64,000 bases of DNA from Voacanga thouarsii (taxonomy: Eukaryota > Streptophyta > Magnoliopsida > Gentianales > Apocynaceae): positions 620,001-684,000 of the forward strand of contig JANUWF010001824.1 in NCBI GenBank assembly GCA_026120185.1. The letters run 5' to 3'. A program made the position numbers and the translations under genes. Positions 10,145 to 21,383 of the stretch are shown piece by piece; position 1 is the stretch's first letter; each line of letters starts with the position of its first letter. The notes below the pieces were generated by a model. That model was not told the origin of the DNA and did no database searches. It saw only the letters and a list, made by a program, of their open reading frames with translations.

Positions 10145-11653
10145 AGATAAGGCCTAAATTAGTTATATATTTCCTAGTTATTTGAGGCCATTTTGTGATA
10201 CATTTTGTGCAATAACTGGTCATATTCCTTCATTTTGAGCTTTTACCCTTGGAAAGGTATTTTGTGCATTATTTAAGATTTTAAGAGTAAAATAAGGCAA
10301 AATCATCGCTAAACAGACTAGAGGCGGCGCCAGCCACGTGCTGCTGGCATGCATTTCGAGATGATAAAAAATCAACGAAACAAGAGCTGAACAGAACACA
10401 ATCGGTGCCGATTGGGAGCCCAAAGGTGGTGCTGGCTGCAATCTGGAAGACTTGGTACGAAAATCAAGAAAAATCGACGAACGGACAGAACAGACAGAAC
10501 ACAATTGGCGCCAGCCCTAGGCAGGACAGGCGGCGCCAGTTGTGCATTGGTACAGAGGCGGTGCCTCGATTTTCTTGCATATTTTTGGTAATTTCCAGAG
10601 TTTTAGTATTTTTTTTACTTCTATTCGGCCAAAAACCCTAGAGGGATGAATTTAGGTACTTTTAAAGCCTATAAATAGAGGATCAACACAAGTCAAATGC
10701 ATGGATTCACGAAGCAAAACAGAAAATCACTCAAAATCAAGGAGGAATTCATCAAATCAAAGAGGATTGTACAAGAGAGTCTACGAAGGAAGAAAAATGA
10801 GGCTTGTCTATGAGTGCTTTCTTTTAACTTTGTTTTCTTTTCTTGAGTAATGATGTATTAATTGTTTTATTGTAATTTGACATTATTTTAGGTATTCATG
10901 ATTTTTAGAGTTACTTTGATCTTTTAATTAATTGATTGTTATTCTTCGTATTTAATTACTTATGCTGATTACGAGATTAATTTATTATTTATTCTATTAA
11001 CTTGCTTGGAAAAGGGGTTGATGGTGGTCTAAATTCATTAATTTCATATTTGTTGTCTATTAACTTACTTGGAAAATGGCTTAATTGCTAAGAATTGAGT
11101 AATTAAAGGTTAATTGATGTCTGCCAAGATATGGATTCATTGGTTAATTTTATGTTTTAAATTTGTCAGGATATGGGGATTTAATCAAGGATTGTGTTTA
11201 ATGCATCTTTTGGGTGAATTAGTTGAGACAGGATATGTGATGCTAATTTGTCTAGAAGATAGTGATTTCATGGATTGGAAAAGAAGTGAATCTATCTTAA
11301 TCATTCATGATGCCAAGAGAATGATTAATTATGATAATGATTGGGGACTTTAAGGTCAGGTTTGTCAAAATAATAGTTGAGTTACATAATTCTCCATCCT
11401 TGACATGTATATATTCTTTTATTTTATTTTATTTTCCTTTTTATTCTTTTTTACTTTATTAAGTCAGTTAAACAATGAAAGAAAAGGGATTAATGCATAC
11501 TTATTTCTTGAGGATCGACACTCGTTTTAAACCCTATGCTATGCTTAATGATGAGTATGCTTGCTCATATGTGTAATTTGGGGTTAACGTTTTAATTTAA
11601 ACTTGATTGGGAATGTGCTTATTTTTATATGATTTTTATACCCTAAACACATA
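10145..11653 (+). repeat. LTR-B1, 5' LTR of element B
   Basis: It starts AGATAAGGCC, a one-base change from TGATAGGGCC at the right LTR, and ends CTAAACACATA. U3 contains GC-rich blocks at 10320-10350, 10399-10440 and 10505-10565 with GGCGCCAG/CGGTGCC motifs. A TATA-like CTATAAATAGAGG is at 10670. It lacks about 29 bp present in LTR-B2 near 17530. Confidence 0.92.
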
Positions 11654-11660
11654 AAGTTTT

Positions 11661-11680
11661 TAACGCCATTGCCGGGGAAC
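11661..11680 (+). other. primer-binding site of element B
   Basis: TAACGCCATTGCCGGGGAAC follows the 5' LTR end by about seven bases and matches the plant Athila-type site with two or three changes. Confidence 0.85.
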
Positions 11681-11936
11681 AATATCACGTCAGCTTGGAT
11701 TTTGTTGATTTAACCATGTTAATATGTAAATATGTAAATTTGTACAACTGTTCTTTTTACAAAAAGGTGCCATCTTTTGTATCTTGTATCGTTGTAATCT
11801 AATTTACTAAATTTAACTGATGTTTAATTGACTAATTTGTCCTTCTAACTTTGTTTGAATTGTGAATTCCGTTACCTAACTTTCTTATCTTTTCTAGGTG
11901 TTAGCTTTGGTACATGACCCGATGATCTGAAGGCGA

Positions 11937-13278
11937 TATAGTAGATTTTGATCCTGAAATTGAAAGGACATTGTCAAAAATCCGTCGGACAATCAAAAGG
12001 AACATACTTGCAGACATGGACGGTGCTCAAAACAACAATGCTGGAAACAATAAGAGGGTCATGGATGACTTTGTGAAACTTGCAATCTCGGGCATGGGCT
12101 CAAGTATCACTAGACCTAGGGTGGATGCGAATAATTTTGAAATAATGCCCAATATCATCTAGATGGTCCAATTTGATGGGCTACCTGAAGAAGATCCCAA
12201 TGCCCACCTAGCTAGTTTCCTTGAAATTTGTGATACCTTTAAGATGAATGGTGTTTTTGAAGATGCCATAAAACTAAGACTTTTTCCTTTTTCTTTGAGA
12301 TATAAAACCAAATCCTAGTTAAAGTCTTTACCTATAGGTTCCATCACCACTTGGAATGCCCTAGCTGAAAAATTCCTTGCCCAATATTTTCCTCAAGCTA
12401 GGACATCCAAACTCATAAATGAAATTTTTACCTTCTAACAATTAGATTCCGAACCTTTGTATGAAAGTTTGGAGAGGTTTAATGAGATGTTGAGAAAGTG
12501 CCCACACTACAGATTTGAGCTAGGAATGCAGATACTCATCTTTCTTAATGGCCTTACGTTTGCAACACAACAAGTGGTGGACTCTTCTGCAAGGGGTTCC
12601 ATCAATCATAAGACCCCGGAACAGGTATTCGATCTCATTGAAAATTTGGCTTCTAATAACTACTCTTGGGGAAGTGCAAGGTCTAGAGCTTGTGTGTAAG
12701 GAGTGCACAAAGTGGATGTTGTGGCAGCTTTGGAAGCTAAAGTGGAAGCTTTAACTCAAAAGATGGAACAAATGGTGATGCCTCAACGCCAAGTGCTAAA
12801 TATAAGTTGTGATTTCTATGGAGAGGGGTACCCAAATCATGAGTGCCAAAATATAGGTTCACTCCAAGAAACCAAGAAACAAGCAGCCTTTGCAGGTAAT
12901 GGTCGTCTAGGTAATAATCCCTATAGCTCTACTTACAATCCTGGTTAGAGAAATCACCTTAACTTCTCTTGAAGCAATGCAAACCAACCTAGGCAGGGCT
13001 CTTTCAACTTTGAGGGAAATCAAAGGAACCAACCTCCTTTGAACAACAATTTAGCACCTTCCAAGCCACCATTGGAGGAATTAATTGGCTAATTGGTAAG
13101 TACAATGTAGACTAAGTTCCAAGGGGTTGATGCTACAACAAGGAACTTAGAGGCCTCCATGCGCAACTTGGAGAGCCAAATAGGCCAACTAGATAAATTA
13201 CTTGGGAATCGTCAAGCATGGACATTACCAGGAAATACTGAAGAAAATCTACGTGATCAAGGCCGTGGAGAGCATTGA
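11937..13278 (+). pseudogene. Ty3/gypsy (Athila-like) gag of element B
   Basis: The frame starts around DPEIERTLSKIRR (11950), after a leader from the primer site. Then come VDANNFEIMP and [20 protein letters not shown] with CDTFKMNGV, the hallmark of plant gypsy capsid domains. LYESLERFNEMLRKCPH and NHKTPEQVFDLIENLA follow. A single zinc knuckle, CDFYGEGYPNHEC, lies near 12810-12850 with its second cysteine changed to tyrosine. The C-terminal ESQIGQLDK and LPGNTEENL end near 13250. Stops break it at about 12160, 12316, 12436, 12699 and several later points. Gag would form the cytoplasmic particle that packages element RNA. Confidence 0.88.
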
Positions 13279-14380
13279 AGTCTTTCTTGCTTTAAATTTT
13301 TGCGATTTGGAACAATTTTTTATTTTCTTTGGTTGTTTCATTTTTATTTATTTCTTCATGAATTGAATTGCATTATCCATCACTTCTATGTGTTCATCAA
13401 TTTGATTCTGTTTAAAAAAAAAAAAAAAATCTCGAACCCCAGATAGACTAGAACTAACGCGAACTCCTGTCGCGGGAGGCATTCAAAATAAGCCACTTTT
13501 TCTTTCAAACTCTCCAACTCCCTCTCAAATTCTCTCTAACCTATGCTAGCTCCACATCATACACCTTTCAAGATCTAATTTTTCACCTTCCAAACACTTC
13601 TAGAGTATCAATCTATCATTCTTTTGTTGATTCTACGGATCAAAATCCTCTAAATCTTTCATTTTTCACAAAAATCCAATCTTCAATCTGCTTTCAAAGA
13701 GCTTTGATTTTGGAAAAAGGATGCATAATTTGGTTGCCCATGCATAGGAGAACATAAAGGTACATTTTTTCTTGAATTCCCACGGTTAAAGTGTTGTAGG
13801 TAAAATTTTCTAATTTTAGGTGTATTTTTTGCCAAAATTTGGGATAGTTAATGTTCTCTTGCATTGTGAATCAATTTGTGAGCTTCATGACATTGGATAT
13901 ATTATGATTTGATGATTCTTGAAAACTTTATTCATTCACATGATCATTAGGGAGTTTGTGTATTCACTTAAGGGTATGATTATAGCTATTCTGATTGTTG
14001 CGTAACTAAGTGCACATTAGCCTTGAATTATCTTACACGTGATCACTATAATGCCATAATGATTCCATAATTCATATGATCATATTATGAGCACCTAGAT
14101 ACATTGGGTTTATTGAGTACATTTACACTTTTTAGTGAGATATTATGCTTATTCTTGTAGGTTGTGTGCAAATTGTGGTGGATTGATTGGAGGAGGTTGA
14201 ATTGGTTATTGTGTAGGTAAAAGGTATACTTTGAGAAATTTGAGAATTGTGGTGTGAGTTGGTTGAGAGTTGAGTGTGGTGTTGTGCATTGTGTTTGAAA
14301 AAGGGGAGAGTATATTCTTCTGAAATCTTTGAGCTTCCTAGTACTTACACTCCTATCTTCACTACTATCTATTGGCTAAT
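13279..14380 (+). other. spacer between gag and the PTTD ORF; no gene
   Basis: T-rich and AT-rich DNA where pol would normally be. A run of A at 13412-13427 and a pyrimidine-rich stretch with CTCTCCAACTCCCTCTC (13507-13530) look like an untranslated leader for the following ORF. A downstream promoter or splice acceptor is possible, but neither could be pinned down. Confidence 0.45.
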
Positions 14381-15580
14381 ATGTCTAGAGCATGGGGCCA
14401 ATCATCTAAAAGGGCTAGAGCTTCTTCTTTATCAGCCCCTTCGTCTATAGACCCCCTGTTCCTCAGGCCAGTAGATTTCATTGATCCATCCTGTGAGGAG
14501 TGGTATAATAGGAGGGCCTCAAATAAGATTATTATGGAGTGTACCTTTGCACCTACCCTAGACCATGCCCTTAAACTAGGAATGATGTTTAGGAGACTAG
14601 AGTGGGGACCTATAGTACAGCTTAAGGGGGATTATTGTCCAGTGCTCATAAAAGAATTTTATGGCAACATGATTGCAAAGGACAATAACCGTCTTCCACA
14701 CATTGAGACACGAGTGAAGAGAACCCCCATTTTCATCACAAGAAACTATTTAGCCACTCTTCTCCATGTGTATGATGATGATTCTTACCTAGGGATAGAT
14801 ACCAATCATCAAAAGATTCTTTCTGACCCTAATTGGGATGCCAATAGAACTAAAGCTACTCTAGGGTTGCGCAAGAGAAATGCTTTCCAAGCTAACAACT
14901 TCTATTCTAACAATGATCTTGATGCCAACTTTCGGGCTCTAGTATACATATTTGCTTTTAATGTCGTATCCCAAGCCAGTGGATTCATTGAGACATGCAC
15001 TATTGATATGTACATCTTGCATAGGATGATGACCACTCAGCCTATCCCCCTTGCCCCATTGATCATACAATCCATTAGGGATGTGGTTCATCATCGTATC
15101 TCGACTAAAGCCTTTGTCGTTCCTCTAGTAATCATGAAAATTCTGAGAGATTTTGGTATTAGTACTGAGGGGGAATTGACTAAGACTACCACTAAGCATG
15201 ACCTGGTCACGGAGCAAACGTTGATGAGCCATGGGTACAAATATAGCCAGGCGATGAAGAAATGGCTAACTCCCTATGAGGTACAATATTCTGGACAAGT
15301 TCGGACACCACCTGTAAAGGAGGAGCACCCACCACCACCATCATGAGCACGAGCTAGTAATTCACAGTCCTAACCAAGGACTGACTTTGAGACCGCGGTG
15401 ATAGGACAGTTAGCCTAGCAGACAGAGATGTTGCTACACATGCGAGACGCCATTGATGATATTGCCCGGAGGTAGACTATTCAGGAACAACAATGGGCTC
15501 AGTGGATGCAGCATTTTCTGAGACCGCATGGCGATGATGGCACTTCAGCTTATGATGATGATGATGATGGGGAGGATTGA
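14381..15580 (+). pseudogene. PTTD-type (putative plant transposon domain) ORF of element B
   Basis: An uninterrupted frame from ATG 14381 (MSRAWGQSSKRARASS) runs 321 codons to a TGA at 15344. The body resembles the plant transposon-protein family often found downstream of gag/pol: WGPIVQLKGDYCPVLIKEF, a FYGNMIAKD segment, ITRNYLATLLHVYDDD, YIFAFNVV, and the IILRDFGI-like helix near 15145. Reading continues in the same frame to 15580 with only three more stops, through LLHMRDAIDDIA and QWAQWMQHF to an acidic DDDDDGED tail. All four stops (15344, 15371, 15410, 15473) are one C-to-T change from CGA, CAA, CAG and CAG. There is no frameshift over 1.2 kb. Function unknown; it is sometimes called env-like, which nothing here proves. 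Confidence 0.75.
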
Positions 15581-17338
15581 GATGATTTTTCTGCACTTGT
15601 TCTTACGTGTCAATTTCTTTTTCCTTTATATTTTCATGACTTTTCTAGTTATTTCGTGTACTTTTCTTTTTCATACTATTTTCTTTACTTTTTGTTTTTG
15701 TTTTTTTTTTTTTTTGCTAATTTTTATGATTTGGTGTGTTTCTTTTGTGTATTTTTCTTTTTAGGTACTTCAACAATGCTCCTTTTTGCTAGAATTCACC
15801 TCTTTTGTAGGAGAATGCACAATGTTATGGAAGTATTTTCTTTCTTTTCTTTTTCCCCATTATTTTTCCGTGGCAACATTCCTTGCTCTATTTATTTGGC
15901 CATTGACGATAATGTCCAGTTTAAGTGTGGGGGAGTGGTTAGAATGGAAATTCTTCTATGTTTCATTCTTCTGAAATTCTTTGAACCTTTTGAGCAAAGT
16001 TTTTTGATTTTTTTTCATGTTTCAAGATATATTTTTAATGCGTGTCTTTGTGCTAGATCATAGAGCATATATTCTATATCGTTTGTGGCTTATACATAAC
16101 TTTTTGCACGCATTTGGACTAAGTAGTTCTTGATCAAATGCTTTACATTGTTCTTAAACTTGTTTTTCTGCTAAAATTCATTGGGCATTCTGGAATTTAC
16201 TTGAATACCTCTCGAGGTGAAATAAGAAAGACATTCATGATTTAACTTAGGGATGATGGTAATAGGCATTTTTTTGGATAGTTTGAACTTTTCAAGCCTA
16301 CCTATTTTATATTATCCCTAGTGCCTATTTTGAGCCTAAATTGTTAATTTCTTTCTTAAACCCGTTATCATACTTTGTCCATTACTTCTTTCTGAGAGTT
16401 TTATTTACCTTCCAAATCTTTGATTGCTCTTGATGGATAAAAGTACAAGTAGAAGAATTATGAGGGAGAATGCTTATGTAAATGTCATGACTTGTTACTT
16501 TCAGTCACGCATCATGTGTTGAGTTGGAGTTGTGAAAGGAGAAAGGAGGAAGAAAAGGAAAGATTGAGAAAAACAAAAAGCTGCTAGAAAATGTTGAAAG
16601 AAAAAAAAAACTGAGAAACAAACAAAAGCAGCATTGAAAAGAAGAGAAAAAGAAAAGAAAAGCTGAAAGAGAAAGAAAAGAAGAGCACAGAAAGAATGTT
16701 GGTTAAGTTGGAATAAGAATTGATGAAAATTTGATGATATTGTACAATATGATTGATGAGTTGAGAACTATTGATGAAAAGAATGCAAGATGTGCTTGAA
16801 CTGTAATATGATTGCTATACAAGGTTATGGGTTTTGATTGGTTTTATGATAGGAGAGCAAGAAAAGTTTGGAATCTATTGGTACATTTTGTTTATTCTTT
16901 TCTTGCAAACTCTCATCTTCTTTAATATTTGCTTTTCCTATATCCGTGGATTGACAGCTACATTACAAACCCTTTAACCTTACAATACAAGCTTAAAAGT
17001 CCTACTTAACCTAAGTAGAATCATGATATGTCTTGGATTAGTGGAGAGAGAGTATGAAAAGTAAGCTTATGGAATGTATATTCTTTTTGAACTAAATTCT
17101 TTCCAATGGTTTGAGAATGATGTTAAGTGTTGGATGGTTTTACTAGTCATTCTTCACTTAAACAAGTATTGCATTTGTTATGAAAGGTAGAGTAGCATAT
17201 GTTTTGTTGTCTTGAATAAAGAAAGCATTGGAAATATTATTTTGAAATTGATTAAGTGATTTTGTGAAAACTTGTGTTTTTTTACTTGTCTTTGATACTT
17301 TGCTTGAGGACAAGTAAAGAGCTAAGTGTGGGGGAATG
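15581..17338 (+). other. element B 3' non-coding region
   Basis: T-rich DNA, then the CCAGTTTAAGTGTGGGGG motif at 15916-15935, about 1.4 kb before the terminal polypurine tract AAGTGTGGGGGAATG at 17324-17338. A long AG-rich patch spans about 16535-16700. The arrangement parallels element A (6387-7971) and element D in reverse. Confidence 0.6.
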
Positions 17339-18876
17339 TGATAGGGCCTAAATTAGTCATATATTTATTAATAATTTGAGGCCATTTTGTGATACATTTT
17401 GTGCAATAATTGGTCATATTCCTTCATATTTGAAATTTTACCCTTGGAAAGGTATTCTGTGCAATATTTCAGATTTTAGGGGTAAAATAAGTCAAAATCA
17501 AAGCTAAACAGACTAGAGGCGGTGCCGGCCAAGACAGGACAGGTGGCACCGGTCACGTGCTGCGGCATGCACTTCGAGGTGATAAAAAATTGGCAAAACA
17601 GGAGCTGAACAGAACACAGCCGGTGCCGGTTGGGAGCCCAGAGGCGGCGCCGACTGCAATCTGGAAGACTTGGCACGAAAATCAAGAAAAATCGATGAAT
17701 AGACAGAACAGACAGAACACAAGCGGCACCGACCCTAGGCAGGACAAGTGGCGTCGATTGTGCATTAGTATAGAGGCGGTGCCTCAATTTTCATGCGTGT
17801 TGTTCGCAATTTTCAGAGTTTTAGTATTTTCCTACTTTTATTCGGCATGAAATCCTAGAGGGACAAATTTAGGCACTTCTAAAGCCTATAAATAGAGGAA
17901 AAACACAAGTCAAAGGCATGGATTCACGTAGCAAAATAGAAAATTACTCAAAATCAAGGAGGAATTCATCAAATCAAAGAGGATTGTACAAGAGAGTCTA
18001 CAAAGGAAGAAGAATGAGGCTTGTCTTTGAGTGCTTTCTTTTAACTCTATTTTCTTTTCTTGAGCAATGATGTATTAATTATTTTATTATAATTTGACAT
18101 TGTTTTAGGTATTCATAATTTTTAGAGTTACTTTGATCTTTTGATTAATTGATTGTTATTCTTGGTATTTAATTACTTATGCTGATTATGAGATTAATTT
18201 GTTATTTCTTCTATTAACTTGCTTGGAAAAGGGGTTGATGGTGGTCTCAATTCATTGATTTCATATTTGTTGTCTATTAACTTACTTGGAAAAGGGATTA
18301 ATTGCTAAGAATTGGGTAATTAAAGGTTAATTGATGTCTGCCAGGATATGGATTCATTGTTAATTTCATGTTTTAAATTTGCCAGAATATGGGGATTTAA
18401 TCAAGGATTGTATTTAATACATCTTTTGGGTGAATTAGTTGAGACATGATATGTGATGCTAGTTTGTCTAGAAGATAGTGATTTTATGGATTGGAAAAGA
18501 AGTGAATCTATCTTAATCATTCATTATGCCAAGAGAATGATTAGTTATGATAATGATTAGGTACTTTAAGGTCATGTTTGTCAAAATAATAGTTTGAGTT
18601 ACATAATTCTCCATCCTTGACATGTATTTATTCTTTTATTTTATTTTATTTTTATTTTTATTCTTTTTCACTTTATTGAGTCGGTTAAACAATGAAAGAA
18701 ATTGGATTAATGCATACTTGTTCCTTGAGGATCGACACTCGTTTTAAACCCTATGCTATGCTTAATGATGAGTATGCTTGCTCATATGTGTAATTTGGGA
18801 TTAATGTTTTAATTTAAACTTGATTGGGAAAATGTTTATTTTTATATGATTTTTATACCCAAATTTAAACACATCA
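17339..18876 (+). repeat. LTR-B2, 3' LTR of element B
   Basis: 1538 bp from TGATAGGGCC to ACACATCA, followed by the GTATT duplication. It aligns with LTR-B1 along its length; differences are mostly single transitions. GC-rich motif blocks sit at 17515-17560, 17618-17660 and 17722-17780; TATA-like CTATAAATAGAGG is at 17886. Confidence 0.93.
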
Positions 18877-19594
18877 GTATTTGATTACTTGATTTTATGG
18901 GTTGAATTAATTATTCCAGACTAGATAATTCACCATCTTGTGATCTCTTAATGGACTTGGGAAATGAAATTAAGAGAAAGACTGGGTAATCAAAGAGAAA
19001 GAGATATTGCCTAGAGTATAGGGGTATTATTTCTTCCAAAAGACACTATTATTGCCTAGAGTATATGGACATTAATTGTTTAATTGAGTTGTTCTTAATG
19101 CTTCTTAGTTTTAATTAGAGAGGTAGAGTATACCCTTTAATTAGACTATGAATAGGAATTTCATGACTTGGAAAACGATTGGAATTTGATTTTGAAACTC
19201 ATATTGGTATTTTGGGATTAGGAATCAATTGGTTTAAAGATATTTTCTTCACTTGTCATAGAATTGAGATATTTCTTTATTACATGTATTTTCTCCTTAT
19301 TTTCATTCCTTGATTATCTTTATAACTTTTCTTGTGTGGACTTGATTTATTCTTTAGTATATTAGGTTAGTTGGTTATTTATTCTATCTTCTTATTTTGC
19401 TGGTTGAACAATAAAGATTTGGATAAAGTAAGGTGGGAGCCTAAGTTCTTATGGATTCGATACTTACTATTCCCTATACTATATGATGGGTATACTTGCC
19501 CATATGTGTGGTTTTAATGATTAACATTTTAATTAAAATGTGATTGATTGTGGACTTTGTTGATAATATTTTCTACAATAAAAAACACGTATCA
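18877..19594 (+). repeat. LTR-A2 part 3, end of element A
   Basis: It resumes GTATTTGATTACTTG and aligns with LTR-A1 from 4494 to 5242, including GGGAGCCTAAGTTCT and CATATGTGTGGTTTTA, ending CACGTATCA at 19594. Confidence 0.88.
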
Positions 19595-19946
19595 AAATGC
19601 TATGATTTTTCTCCATTGAAGCTACTAATTCATCCACTCAAGCATTAAGTGTGCTAATTTAAAGACTGATATTCTAGATTGTAGATGTTAAAGTTTTTAG
19701 TTAAAAAGTGGCCATCTAAACAAAATAAACTATACATATAGTATTACCAAATCACCCAAACCAATAGAAAATTATGTAGACAACCATCTTCAGCCAGCTC
19801 ATAACATAAATATTTGCTATTGGAATCGTAATATTAAATTGCTGTAAATTAAAGATATAGAAGTATACAATCTATCACCATTATAGTGTCATTGCACAAC
19901 TAAAATTCAAGAATATTAATTAACTTGGGAACAAAAAATAACATAC

Positions 19947-20498
19947 CTTGTTGAACAAAGTACAATTGTCCCCAAACTCCGTTCTTTTATGCCAACCCTT
20001 CAATTCTCCAATCGAGACTAATATTCATCACATCCCAAAAATTGAGTAGAAAAAAAAAACTAGAATTCTCTAGAATGCAATTAAAACATAAAGCAAGTAC
20101 TAATATTGATAATTCAAAATAGTAAAACAAAAGAATTTTACCTAGCAAAGGCCACATTGAGAAGAAAATTCCGTGTAGTCGAAAACCTAAGAAATACCTG
20201 AAATTCGAAACCTATTCTAGTCCATTGTCCAAGCAAGCTTCTAGAAGCCCAATCCTTGGAAAGCCTCAAGCTTTTGAGCTATGGCTCCAGCCTAAGATGC
20301 GTTATCAATGTTGCCACGCGAAGCCTGGAGGTTGGCAATACGTGTGGTCAGTGAGTGGGAGAAGGAAAGTAGAGTATGGTAATGGGAAAGTGAATGGGAA
20401 AAGGAACAGGAAAAAGAAAGCAAAGGATACACATTGAGGAGTATGAAGAAAAGAACGAGCAATGATGTTGGGGTTTTATGGGCAGAGTTGCCCATCAT
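19947..20498 (-). pseudogene. candidate decayed host gene, 5' part
   Basis: On the minus strand an ORF from ATG 20498 has a hydrophobic, signal-peptide-like start (SLLVLFFILLNVYPLL), a serine/histidine-rich stretch, then TRIANLQASRGNIDNAS before a TAG at 20294. The same frame continues with sensible residues (GAIAQKLEAFQGLGF, KLAWTMD, VFDYTEF), broken only by further TAGs at 20243, 20219, 20189 and 20144. Some of these fit TGG-to-TAG changes in tryptophan contexts. Alternatively, ATG 20157 opens a short exon (20142-20157) with donor GTAAAATTC, joining in frame at acceptor 20018 to an exon 19947-20017 (with GWHKRTEFGDN) and donor GTATGT. Everything beyond is cut off by element A. It recalls an uncharacterised plant protein family, but I cannot name it. 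Confidence 0.35.
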
Positions 20499-21383
20499 GA
20501 TTCTGTCGGTGATCGTTGTGTGGTGTGGTTGAGAGGTGGCGATAATCGGTGGAGAGGACAGAGGGTTAAGAAAGAAAAGGGAGGGCAAAAGCTTTTGGTT
20601 ATAGTGGCACCACAAAAAGAGAGACGATGGAGGCAAACGATTTATGGTCATAGCATAGGAGAAAAAAGAAAGGGAAAGAGAAGTGAAAAATGGAAAAGAA
20701 AAATGTTTGTAAAATGTGGTACCCATACCATTTTTTGTTTTTTAACAAATGATAAATTTAAAAAATAAATAACTTAAATTATTAAAATACCATTAACATC
20801 CAAACTTTGTTATACTTTTAACTCGAATGCTTAGTAAAGCGAGAGAGAGAGAGAAACATTTTTCCTTCTACTTCCTTCTTATTGAACTAAAATGAGAAAA
20901 AATGTATATAAATATTCTTTATTGTAGAAATGAGATATAAATATATTAAATATTTTTGTTATATTAAATTTAAAATTATCATGTAGTAGGTAAAAAACTT
21001 GTAGAGTCTTTTACAGAAAATCCTCTTTCTTTTTCTTTTTCTTTTTCTTTATAGTACCTTTTTTTAATGGCATTAACGGTACACGGGTATTGATATTTGC
21101 ATTTACAGATTCCTTAATTTGATTAAATTTTGCTTCAAAAAAGGTTTTTGTTTGATTAAAATTTTATTATTTTGTCCATTTCTCAAAAAATTATTATTCA
21201 GAAATTTTGAAAAGCTTGTGGAGAAAATAATATTTGGTTGCTACTAAGAGAGTACGTCGTTTTGTTTTTACTATTATGATGCATATAAACCTAGTGTTAT
21301 TATAGGTGTTTTTTTATTATTACACTTCATAAAAAACGTCATTAAAAATATGTTAAGAAAATTACTTTTTCTCTATATTTTAC
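20499..21383. other. possible upstream region of the decayed gene; no other gene
   Basis: Read on the minus strand it is pyrimidine-rich, including a (CT) run (plus strand GAGAGAGAGAGAGA at 20840-20854) and repeated CTTTTT tracts near 21020-21050. This is compatible with a plant promoter or 5' UTR. From 20750 on it is simply AT-rich. Confidence 0.35.

Larger units (their letters stand above)
10145..18876 (+). mobile_element. element B: complete Athila-like LTR retrotransposon without pol
   Basis: LTRs at 10145-11653 and 17339-18876 flank a gag gene and a PTTD-type ORF. A perfect 5-bp duplication GTATT lies at 10140-10144 and 18877-18881. Joining the flanks recreates LTR-A sequence (AAGTATTTGATTACTT, as at 4494-4509), which confirms insertion into LTR-A2. 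Primer site and polypurine tract are present, but protease, RT, RNase H and integrase are absent, so mobility would depend on a related autonomous element. The LTRs look about 95% identical by eye, so this is among the younger insertions. Confidence 0.92.
3769..19594 (+). mobile_element. element A: non-autonomous Athila-like LTR retrotransposon, split by nested insertions
   Basis: It has a 5' LTR at 3769-5242, a tRNA-type primer-binding site at 5249, about 2.7 kb of internal sequence, a terminal polypurine tract at 7961 and a 3' LTR spread over 7972-8247, 9677-10144 and 18877-19594. Without the nested TRIM and element B the 3' LTR is about 1.46 kb, matching 1474 bp for the 5' LTR. There is no protease, RT or integrase; the only ORF is the unrecognised one at 5654. 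The flanks (CATAT left, AAATG right) do not form a target duplication. Element D at 24313-47590 is a second family member in the opposite orientation. Confidence 0.8.

Noticed and set aside
11114..11353. 79-codon ORF in LTR-B1
   Set aside because: LTR sequence; broken in LTR-B2 and absent from related LTRs.
14381..15580. Retroviral envelope gene
   Set aside because: No signal peptide, transmembrane helix or cleavage site; the hydrophobic segments are short. PTTD-type is the safer label.
15528..16063. Hydrophobic frames of 78 and 135 codons after the PTTD ORF
   Set aside because: T-rich untranslated DNA with a run of phenylalanine codons; overlaps the polypurine motif at 15916 and has no conserved counterpart.
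20478..20768. 96-codon plus-strand frame opposite the candidate host gene
   Set aside because: Compositional shadow of the pyrimidine-rich minus strand; no domain, and the opposite strand has the more protein-like reading.
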